From NCBI GenBank assembly GCA_964448855.1, contig CAYUXI010000026.1, positions 1 through 22,630 of the forward strand: a stretch of 22,630 bases of DNA, read 5' to 3'. This document shows, piece after piece, positions 1 through 6,981 of the stretch (positions within the stretch are counted from its first letter, which is position 1; every line of letters begins with the position of its first letter). Under the pieces are notes generated by a model that was not told the DNA's origin, ran no database searches, and saw only the letters and a program-made list of their open reading frames with translations. The position numbers and the translations under genes are program-made. The stretch comes from QAMX01 sp964448855. Its GTDB lineage: Bacteria > Bacillota > Clostridia > Oscillospirales > QAMX01.

Positions 1-338
1 CCATGCTCATCCATGTACAGCTTGGTCTTCGCCATTCGCTTCAAGTTCTCAATCGTTGCCCAACGGCGGTAGCCCTCACCCTTGCCGGCGGCGAGTTTCG
101 CTTGAATGTCGATGATCGTCTGTGGGCGATTGGTCTCCCAAACGGCTCTCCGCTTTTTCGGCTGATGCACTTTCTGCCCCTTGATGATGGCACGGATGGC
201 ATCCTCGGAATACTCGTCCCCCAAAGTATCCATGCGGATATTCTGCTTGAAGTCGGGATGAACGAAGGTCAGATGCTTTCCGTTTTTCACAGAAAAGCCA
301 TGCTCTGCGAGGAGAGAAAGAAAGGCATCGAAGTCATA
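1..338 (-). pseudogene. Truncated relaxase (conjugative element mobilization protein), internal fragment
   Basis: Read on the minus strand, this open stretch gives peptides such as DFDAFLSLLAEHGF, HLTFVHPDFKQNIRMDTLGD, TIIDIQAKLAAGKGEGYRRW and ATIENLKRMAKTKLYMDEH. These resemble the middle to C-terminal part of relaxases from Tn1549-like clostridial conjugative elements. The frame is closed by TGA at 339-341, just before the recognisable homology begins, and nothing further upstream looks like the N-terminal catalytic domain, so the DNA-nicking domain is missing. The other end runs off the window. Family recognition is from memory of the IQAKLxxGKGxGYxRWA pattern, and the truncation is seen directly. 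It is probably a deletion remnant of an integrated conjugative element. Confidence 0.7.
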
Positions 339-478
339 TCAACGGTCTCTGAGATAATTCCTATGTATGTCTCGACGAGTAAACAGTTATATTTTTCGCC
401 AGATTGATCGTACGAAACATCTCTGTTTTATCAATAGCAAAACGCGAAACCAACTAAACAGAATTATTAAGTTTCATG

Positions 479-507
479 TTGACTAAACGAAGCAAATATG
501 CTACAAT
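479..507 (+). promoter_or_regulatory. Sigma-A promoter for the XRE regulator locus
   Basis: TTGACT at 479-484 and TACAAT at 502-507 are separated by exactly 17 bp in an AT-rich stretch. The expected start site lies about 25 bp before the AGGATGGGA ribosome binding site (525-533) and the ATG at 543. The rest of 342-478 shows no coding signal. Confidence 0.8.
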
Positions 508-542
508 AAAGTAAATGCATACATAGGATGGGAAAAACCAAT

Positions 543-1068
543 ATGGCGATTGGCGAACGAATCAACTTTTTTTCGCAATTTGCGTGGCATAACACAGAAG
601 TATTTAGGAATGCAGGTCGGCTTTCCTGAAAAATCTGTCGATGTGAGTCTCGCTCAGTATGAAACAGGGATAAGAAGCCCCAAGGCAGATATTACCGCAG
701 CCTTGGCAGACGTACAGGATGTATCACCGTAGGCTCTTTCTGTGCCAGACATAGATTCCTATATTGGGTTGATGCACACTCTGTTCACCTTGGAGGACAG
801 ATACTGCGTCACGATTGATGCAACAGACGGTGAAGTGTGTATGAAGGTCGATATCCGCAAAAACAAGGATGCTGCCCAGCTCCATGAAATGCTTTGCGGT
901 TGGCGGCAGGCTGTTGCTATACTCAAGGCGAGTGAGATCACACAGGACGAATATGAACGCTAGTGTTACCACTATCCCAAATTTGACAACACAAAGCGCT
1001 GGGCGAAAGTGTCAAGTCAGCGACTTGGTGATATGCTTGTTGAGGCGCTGAAAGAGGGTGAAGCGTAA
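543..1068 (+). pseudogene. XRE-family helix-turn-helix regulator, broken by one frameshift and two amber codons
   Basis: The start ATG at 543 follows a good ribosome binding site and begins MAIGERINFF. A run of seven T at 567-573 then shifts the frame; with six T it would continue FFRNLRGITQKYLG, the first helices of an XRE domain. The frame continues through SLAQYETGIRSPKADITAAL and hits TAG at 730-732, then resumes in the same frame with VPDIDSYIGLMHTLFTLEDR. A second TAG at 961-963 follows, then CYHYPKFDNTKRWAKVSSQ up to TAA at 1066-1068. In the family I recall, the two stops would be Gln and Trp, so CAG to TAG and TGG to TAG transitions are likely. It would have been a DNA-binding regulator of about 175 residues, co-transcribed with the next gene, which overlaps it by one base. 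Three lesions make a true pseudogene far more likely than sequencing error. Confidence 0.8.
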
Positions 1069-1859
1069 TGCAATATACACAACATAAAAACGCACGAAGG
1101 CTTTTTCAAGAAATCGATACTAATCCTCAGAATTATCTGATTATTCATTACTCTTGCGAAAGCTTTTATGATATCAGAGACGGTCATACACCGCGCATTA
1201 CTTCAATTGCGGTTTATGATTACGCAAATGCCCAAACGGATTCGTTCTCAATTCATAAAGTGGCAGAAAAAACTCATGTCGATGTTACCGATATTGAGAG
1301 CCACTATGATGAACTGGAAAAAGCTATGCTAGCTGAGTTTTTCGAGTATGCCAAAGAGCATAAGACGTATTTCTGGATTCACTGGAACATGAGAGATATG
1401 AATTATGGCTTTAAGGCAATCGAACATCGTTATTCCGTTTTAGGTGGCGAGTCCTATAAAATTCCAGATGCCAATAAGATTGACCTTGCACGCCAACTTA
1501 TTAACTGTTACGGAGCAAACTATGCGGGGCATCCTCACATGGAAAAACTTTTGGAGCAAAACGGTATTAAAGCAAAGGACTATCTCAATGGACAGCAGGA
1601 GGCTGATGCATTCGCAAACCGAGAGTATGTTAAACTTCATATGTCTACCCTTAGAAAAGTGAATGTGTTTGCAAATATTCTGAATCGAGCTGTCAATAAT
1701 ACATTGAAGGTGAACTCAAAATGGACTGAAATCTATGGTGTGTCCATCCAGGGTATTTTGAGCTTCTGTAAAGATACTTGGTGGATTCAACTGATTTGGA
1801 CCATCGTTTCGATGTTCCTTGGCGCTTTGATGGGTGAGTTTGTTGGAAATCTAATATAG
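1068..1859 (+). CDS. Hypothetical 263-aa protein: DnaQ/RNase-H-like N-terminal part with C-terminal membrane anchor
   Basis: ATG overlaps the TAA of the broken regulator (TAATG) and is preceded by AAAGAGGGTG, so the two genes form a translationally coupled pair. I do not recognise a named family. The protein starts with alternating hydrophobic strands (YLIIHYSCESF, ITSIAVYDY). It then has WIHWNMRDMNYGF at about residues 103-115, which matches the spacing of the exonuclease H-x-N-x-x-D motif, a later KIDLARQL, and QEADAFANREYVKLHMSTLR, reminiscent of a third exonuclease motif. The usual D-x-E of motif I is not obvious: the strand reads YSCESF. Residues about 237-262 are hydrophobic and tryptophan-rich (WWIQLIWTIVSMFLGALMG), giving one C-terminal transmembrane segment. 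A membrane-anchored nucleic-acid-binding or nuclease role is inference only. The gene is intact although its regulator is not. Confidence 0.7.
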   Translation: MQYTQHKNARRLFQEIDTNPQNYLIIHYSCESFYDIRDGHTPRITSIAVYDYANAQTDSFSIHKVAEKTHVDVTDIESHYDELEKAMLAEFFEYAKEHKTYFWIHWNMRDMNYGFKAIEHRYSVLGGESYKIPDANKIDLARQLINCYGANYAGHPHMEKLLEQNGIKAKDYLNGQQEADAFANREYVKLHMSTLRKVNVFANILNRAVNNTLKVNSKWTEIYGVSIQGILSFCKDTWWIQLIWTIVSMFLGALMGEFVGNLI

Positions 1860-1863
1860 ACAT

Positions 1864-1911
1864 AAAAAGAGAGCTAACTGACTTAATCAAAATCAGTTAA
1901 GCTCTCTTTTT
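1864..1911 (+). terminator. Rho-independent terminator
   Basis: The arms AAAAAGAGAGCT-AACTGA and TCAGTTAAGCTCTCTTTTT pair over about 18 bp with a single bulged base, a short loop and a T run. It lies 4 bases after the stop of the membrane-anchored protein. Poly-A on the left arm means it could also act on the opposite strand. Confidence 0.9.
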
Positions 1912-1928
1912 GTGAATAATGAAATTTT

Positions 1929-1945
1929 GTTGCCAAATCGTTGCC
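1929..1945 (+). repeat. Paired GTTGCC repeat, 11-bp spacing (possible integrase arm site)
   Basis: GTTGCC occurs at 1929-1934 and again at 1940-1945, separated by AAATC. The architecture matches the GTATCA pairs at 2121 and 8166. The surrounding 1912-2190 stretch has no convincing gene and may be the remnant of an element end. The integrase-site reading is inference. Confidence 0.4.
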
Positions 1946-2120
1946 ACAACTTCGCAAAAACGGGTCTTTTACGGCTCTGCAGCCGGGAAAGTGCCTATGC
2001 GAAATCACTCCCACTCGCTTCTGTTCAAATAATCTACGAGCTTTTGAGGTCTCAGTGCTTGGAATTTGCAAGCAAAGACGAGGTATAATCTCTGGTTTCT
2101 ACCATGTCCTCTGCTTTTTA

Positions 2121-2137
2121 GTATCAAAATCGTATCA
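2121..2137 (+). repeat. Paired GTATCA repeat, 11-bp spacing, matching the copy at 8166
   Basis: GTATCAAAATCGTATCA has two GTATCA units spaced 11 bp. It differs at only two positions from the 17-mer at 8166-8182, in the same orientation. The two copies flank the RepA to GajB-like cassette. They resemble arm-type binding sites of a tyrosine integrase or the ends of a nested element, but no integrase gene is present in the window. Confidence 0.5.
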
Positions 2138-2190
2138 CCTGAGTACATTCAAATTATAGCGGATTGAGAGTGTTTTTTCGAGAGAAAGGA

Positions 2191-3621
2191 TTAGGCGTTG
2201 AAGAAAAAAGCACTTGTATCAGATATGATATATATTTTCTTCATTGCCCTCGTCATAGCGACATAGAAATCTTTAGCGGATAAGGGTGTTGTCATATCAA
2301 TTATTACGCAGTCGAATTCCAGTCCTTTTGACAGAAGTGTGCGTGAAGATAAAAATTTGAATCTTGCATATCTTTTCTGAAGCCCTGCATCCTTCCTGAT
2401 ATGGTTAGCAGCATCATAGATGGCTATGTCATGGTCAATTGCGTATTTAATGCTTCGCTTCATTTCAGATAATAATTCGGAGCGATACTGTTTGAATTCT
2501 GTATTCTTTGAAAACCACTCCAGCATTCTAAATATAGCATCCTTCGTCATATTGTGGGCTGCTTCAGTTAGTATATCACGAAAATCTGCATATTTTTTGA
2601 TGCGGGAAAAATCCAAACTATCGTTTTTTAGCCTATCAATATATGACTTAAGCTCTGTCCCGACACCCGTGGCGCATATTGACATAAAATCAATAATTTC
2701 CAATATCAAGTTTGTGCCAGACTTTGTATCGAATTTTACCGCATATTTGAAGAGTTCATCACAATCTTGTTTTTCATCATACTGAAAGATACCGGGCATT
2801 CGTGAACAGAAGTTTAGTTGCTGACTTGGCCATTTTGTAATGTACACAACTGATGAATACTGTGATAACTCCTTTAAATGAGAATATCCCGTAAAAGCAG
2901 CAGGTGCAATAATCTCCACGTTCTCATTCCCTGAAGCAATCTGTACTCTGCAACTTTGTTTATTTAGAATAGGTAACAGTGCGTCTCGAATTGTTATTAA
3001 GTATTCGCCAAGTTCGGGATTGCTTTTGCTCCATCGCCAAGGCTTTGTCTCCACATCTATAATAGGAAATTCCAAATGATTCCAATCCACCAAATCTCCC
3101 GCAAATGAAAAGATGCCTTGCATTGGGTCACCAAGCACTCTGACAGGCAAATGCTTATTCATGGCAAGAACGATTTCATGCTGCACCTGAATACAATCTT
3201 GATATTCATCAACGATTACGCCTGTATATGATGCTTTCAGCACATTACCAGCCCAACTGGTTGTGAAAATTTTCTTTGCCCCACTGTACAGTTGTGCGTA
3301 ATATGCTTCTGACGCTTTCTTGCCGTTGAAAGGAGACAAGGTTTTATCGAAACTTCCAGTACGATAATACGATACACACCATTTTATACAGAAAGCAGCA
3401 ATGGTGGTTACGGTATATTTCTCTTTCGGAACTTCTCGCTTTTGCAAACGTTTTTCGATTGCATCTACTCCAGCGTTGGTATGAGTAAGCAAAAGTTGTT
3501 TGCCTTCGGCGTATTTCACAATTTCAGCAATCATTTCTGTTTTGCCATGTCCTGCCGGTGCAATTATGGCAGCGCTGGACATTTGCATGATTTTATCAAT
3601 TTCCGCCTCTGTCACTGTCAA
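2191..3621 (-). CDS. UvrD/PcrA-type superfamily 1 helicase, Gabija GajB-like
   Basis: This 476-residue protein carries the SF1 helicase motifs in order: Walker A APAGHGKT (about 21-28), motif Ia LLTHTNAGVDAIEKR, Ib TVTTIAAFC, motif II DEYQD (138-142), motif III LGDPMQGIFSFAG (163-175), motif V SKGLEFDCVIID (431-442) and motif VI YVAMTRA (453-459). All catalytic motifs look intact. Its length is close to that of GajB (about 494). It follows the OLD-family nuclease gene with a 26-base overlap, the Gabija gene order. In Gabija systems this helicase subunit assembles with GajA and is thought to act on DNA ends or termini produced during phage replication. Sequence divergence from the textbook GajB start suggests a distant subtype. 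It is the only intact gene of the pair, so whether it does anything alone is unknown. Confidence 0.85.
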   Translation of the reverse strand: MTVTEAEIDKIMQMSSAAIIAPAGHGKTEMIAEIVKYAEGKQLLLTHTNAGVDAIEKRLQKREVPKEKYTVTTIAAFCIKWCVSYYRTGSFDKTLSPFNGKKASEAYYAQLYSGAKKIFTTSWAGNVLKASYTGVIVDEYQDCIQVQHEIVLAMNKHLPVRVLGDPMQGIFSFAGDLVDWNHLEFPIIDVETKPWRWSKSNPELGEYLITIRDALLPILNKQSCRVQIASGNENVEIIAPAAFTGYSHLKELSQYSSVVYITKWPSQQLNFCSRMPGIFQYDEKQDCDELFKYAVKFDTKSGTNLILEIIDFMSICATGVGTELKSYIDRLKNDSLDFSRIKKYADFRDILTEAAHNMTKDAIFRMLEWFSKNTEFKQYRSELLSEMKRSIKYAIDHDIAIYDAANHIRKDAGLQKRYARFKFLSSRTLLSKGLEFDCVIIDMTTPLSAKDFYVAMTRAMKKIYIISDTSAFFFNA

Positions 3622-5306
3622 TCACCCATTTCGATATTGCTGCCACAACAGTCTTCAACTTAGTGTCCTCCTCTATGGATTCCCATGACTCGAACACCGT
3701 ATTACACACGAGTTCACCAAGAGCAATTCGTTTGTACCACCCCTTTTGTTTAGCGACTGTTCCGATTTTCTTTTTAGTTGTTCTATCCATGTCAGAAAAG
3801 TGTATTTTTCATTTGCAATTTCAAAAGGTATAGTACCTACTATCAGACAAGATTTAACAGATTCAAGCCCTCTTTCGGTTACAACAATGTTGATTAGTTT
3901 GGTCGCAATTTCAGTAGGAATATCAAAAAAGATCTGTTCTTCCAAAGCATTCGGCTGATCCCAGTCGAAAACAGGAATGCCATTCTGCCGCAGAGCAGCT
4001 TTTTCCGCCTCATCTTTTGGGAGATCAGCATCCATTAATAAGCATACCTCATAGCCACAAGAATGTAGAGTATCAGCACATGTAAAAATTGTATCACCAC
4101 CGCCGTCTGCCGTGCCCACCCCTTTGAATGCCATACGATAGTTTTTTCTTTTGCAAGATATGTGTCTAACGCACGAATAAAACCTATTTCGGTTTTCCCT
4201 TCGCACACAATTATTCGTTTGCACAAAAATGCTTCGGCATTCTTTCGAATCTGAGCCTGTATGGTAGCGTTTGCTTTCGCATCTTCGCTTTTAAGAGATA
4301 ACACATCGGTAATCCCATCGTTTGAATGCACAACCAGTAATTCGTCAACAGTGCTTTCTGCAACCGCAATTGGGGAATGCGTAGTCATAATCACTTGCCC
4401 AGAAGAAGCATGAGTTATTCTGAGTTCGTTTAGCAAACTACGCAAACGATACGGCTCTAATCCACTTTCTATTTCGTCGATTACGAGAAGTGAATTTCCT
4501 TCTGAAGCTTGAATGTTCAAGCCCATCGAAAGTAGTCGCTGGCTACCGGTTCCTTTTTGGTTTAGAGGTGTATTACCATCGAATAGTCCGACAGAAGAAG
4601 AAAACGAGCCGTTCTGAATGAACATTTTATTCTTTATCTGTGCCTCAAAGTCAACACCATACTGCTGACCAATTGAAATCAGAGTCTCACCAACATCGTC
4701 AAGAGCTTGAAGATCAGCATGGCTGGCTATCTCACGCAAAGCTGCTGTGTGTGCATCATGAAGGACTCCTTTTGCATCGGCATACTTTTGAAGAACGGAG
4801 TATTTTCCCCATACCATGTCCTTGGCACAATTATTACCTACATTGGCAACTGATAATAATTTGCGATCAGTATGTGAAATCAGACGTGATTCCTTTCTGT
4901 TACACACAACTTCCCACTTGGGCTCAAGGGTGCTATCGACTGTAAGTTGAATCGTAAGACAAAAATCCTTTTCGTCTTCAGGTTCATCGTTTATATCCGG
5001 ATTGAGAAGTGCATGAGGTTTACGCAAATATAGACCAAACTTGTCCTCAGAAATAAGTTTTGAAGGTATTTCCTTGAAAGTGCCTCTTATTATGATTGGA
5101 GAGGATGTATCACACTCGTAGAAATCGTTATCGCAAGCAATCAAATTCCAAGAAGGCCAAAATACCCACTCAATTGCCTTCAGAATAGTAGACTTTGTGC
5201 TGTCTCCTGCTCCAATCATACATATAACTCTGGTATCCAAAGGGAAAGATATATTGCTTTCCTTGATTCCACAAAAGTTTCTAATTTCTAAATCAGTTAA
5301 TTGCAT
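3596..5306 (-). pseudogene. OLD-family ATPase-TOPRIM nuclease, Gabija GajA-like, with two -1 frameshifts
   Basis: The ATG at 5306 follows GGGAGGG. Corrected length is about 570 residues, close to GajA (578). The N-terminal half is an ABC/AAA-type ATPase: Walker A GAGDSTKST (32-40), KGTGSQRLLSMGL signature-like (251-263), Walker B LLVIDE (273-278), TTHSPIA (308-314). A TOPRIM domain follows, with VCEGKTE (367-373) and, in a second frame, CLLMDAD. The frame breaks at A6 (plus-strand T run 4142-4147), where one more A restores EKNYRMAFKGVG. It breaks again at plus-strand 3766-3775, where one more A restores EQLKKKIGTVAKQKGWYKR. The end overlaps the helicase start. GajA homologues are ATP-regulated site-specific nickases of anti-phage defence. 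As sequenced, the protein would stop soon after VCEGKTE and lack most of the TOPRIM site. The homopolymer lesions could be decay, phase switching or read error. Confidence 0.8.
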
Positions 5307-5349
5307 TATAACCCTCCCATAACGTTTCTTGACTGTTTTGTGTAATAGT

Positions 5350-6683
5350 CTATTCGAGAACAACTATATCGCTATCGAATGTAGCCGGATAGGACATCGG
5401 CATCATGTGGTTCTTGAACACAACCACATACGCATATACAGTTCCTTCGCCAAACCGATCATGCAGCAGACTTATACCGTCGGGGCGGAAACTTACTTCA
5501 TCGGGCAAAGAATGCAGATACGGCAACTCCACGGTTTTGGCAGGGCATTCGGGGAAGCTTGCTTCAATTGCAACAACCTGTCCCTCGCCAAAAGCTACAT
5601 GGCGGACGATAGCACCGGCAGGAACGAGTGGTACTTCAGCGGCTTTGTGAGCAGTAATTCCGCTTACAATCTCATTTGCTTTTTCAGAAACTGTTGCATC
5701 AATATACTGTTTCCAAGTGGGTGCTTCCAGAATATCCCTACGGGATTCACATCTGAGAATCAAATCTCTGATTTTTTCGGGATCTGCCTTATTAGCTTCA
5801 AACATTGCTACGAAGTATTTCTGGAACTGAGCCAAAGTAAGGGGGGGACAATATCAAGCCGTTGCTTTACATCACCCTTTGCATACCAAATGCCGTGTCT
5901 GAAGGTCTCGGCCGTATTGGTGTCAATACGAACCGCAATAAACATACCATACACAGGTTTGTCATACTTCAATACGGCATCCGACACATGGCGTCTGACA
6001 GGTTCGCCCTCCATGGCCTCATGACGAGAGGAGGTGGACATGGTGACCTCTGTTAAGATGGTAAAATCGTTAAATTCGCAGTACAAATCACCCTTACCAC
6101 CGCCTGCCGCAGAAACAGGCATAAAGTCAGAATCCAGTTTGAACCCACGAACTTCATACGGCTTGTTGATCATGTGATCAATTGCCAAAACTGCACGCCA
6201 CAGCGTCCATTCGAGATATGCGGGAGTTTCATCCTTGGGAATCTCAATGGCATTATCCTCGTCATAAACCAGTTTTCCGCCGCCCTTAATCAGAAGGGAC
6301 ATATAATCAGCAATTTCTCTCCACTGATTGCACTGATCGTTGGCATACTGGATTTCATCCGTTTGTGCAAGGATATTTTCAAACCGCTGTCTTGCAATGT
6401 TAATTTCAGCAGGTGTTGTTAATGGCAAATCGGAGATGTCGAACAGAATATGCCGTTCTTTCATCTGCTTGGTCAGATCATCAAGCAGCGATTTTGCAAC
6501 CTCCAGATTATCTGTCGGCAACGGCGCACCATTGCAAAGCATTTTATACTGTTCCATAATGGGTTCTGCACTTGCCGTTGCTTTCGCAAGTTTTTCTGCC
6601 AATACGTGTTTGGTAGGGACGATAATAAGGCCTCTGCCTTTACGCTGAAGGACACCGGAAATACGGAGATACCGCATATTCAT
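5350..6683 (-). pseudogene. AlwI-family type II restriction endonuclease with C-terminal UvrD-like beta domain; frameshifted, N-terminus missing
   Basis: From the ATG at 6683 the frame reads MRYLRISGVLQRKGRG. It keeps the AlwI/BspD6I-type catalytic core: LEWTLWRA (Glu158), GGGKGDLYCEF (Asp199), LTEVT (Glu212) and HEAMEGEPVRRHV (Glu225). The 13-residue spacing of the three acidic residues fits what I recall for this family. After DIVP the frame breaks in a G7 run (5841-5847); one more base restores VPPLTLAQFQKYFVAMFEA and a further 150 residues. That tail holds two copies of a FGEG motif (AIVRHVAFGEGQVV and DRFGEGTVYAYV), like the Tudor-like C-terminus of PcrA/UvrD. Family members are usually longer at the N-terminus. 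Here the frame opens only at about 6737, so the recognition region seems lost. No methyltransferase is nearby. The gene ends 43 bases before the GajA-like start. Confidence 0.75.
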
Positions 6684-6694
6684 ATCGCTGTAAT

Positions 6695-6880
6695 CTAGGA
6701 AATTGTCGGCTTTCTTATGGAGAACTTGTACTCATCGGGTAGATACTTATACGCACATTCCAAGCCAAGTGCCATAAACTCTGGATTGAGCGTTATCAGA
6801 TTATTAACACGCTCCCAATTTTCGCTGCGAATTGCTTTCCAAAATTCTGTGAGAATATAGGTCATTTTTTCGTTATCCAT
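6695..6880 (-). CDS. Small 61-aa protein, possibly the N-terminal part of a truncated gene
   Basis: The ATG at 6880 sits behind a good GAAAGGAAAG site. The product is acidic and helical (MTYILTEFWKAIRSENWERV, FMALGLECAYKYLPDEYKF) and ends in SIRKPTIS. I do not assign a function. The C-terminal eight residues look unlike the rest, and the same place is where the open frame of the AlwI-like gene begins. Both genes may therefore have been cut by one deletion. The frame is also open upstream through the repeat region, but no ribosome binding site supports a longer form. Confidence 0.55.
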   Translation of the reverse strand: MDNEKMTYILTEFWKAIRSENWERVNNLITLNPEFMALGLECAYKYLPDEYKFSIRKPTIS

Positions 6881-6896
6881 TCGTTTCTTTCCTTTC

Positions 6897-6981
6897 TGTG
6901 ACGGTTGTGACGATTGTGACGATATTTTCAGTACCGCCCTCGCTGTCAAAATAATCGTCACAACCGTCACCAATCGTCACA
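6897..6981. repeat. Iteron-like array: three direct and three inverted copies of TGTGACGRT
   Basis: Three tandem 9-mers read TGTGACGGT, TGTGACGAT, TGTGACGAT (6897-6923). After about 30 bp come the inverted units ATCGTCACA (6954-6962), ACCGTCACC (6963-6971) and ATCGTCACA (6973-6981). The whole can fold into a hairpin of about 26 bp with few mismatches and overlaps the stop of the RepA-like gene. It may be iterons of an element replication origin bound by the adjacent RepA-like protein, or a strong attenuating hairpin between two genes. The array is seen directly; the function is inferred. Confidence 0.75.

Noticed and set aside
3..407. Plus-strand frame at the left edge
   Set aside because: The minus strand carries relaxase homology; the plus frame is its shadow.
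730..963. Amber-codon recoding (TAG read as an amino acid) in the XRE gene
   Set aside because: The next gene uses TAG as its normal stop and the XRE gene also has a frameshift, so inactivation is simpler.
2009..2016. TCCCACTC, an 8-bp match to the guaA attachment core
   Set aside because: Eight bases are expected by chance in a region this size and the flanks do not match.
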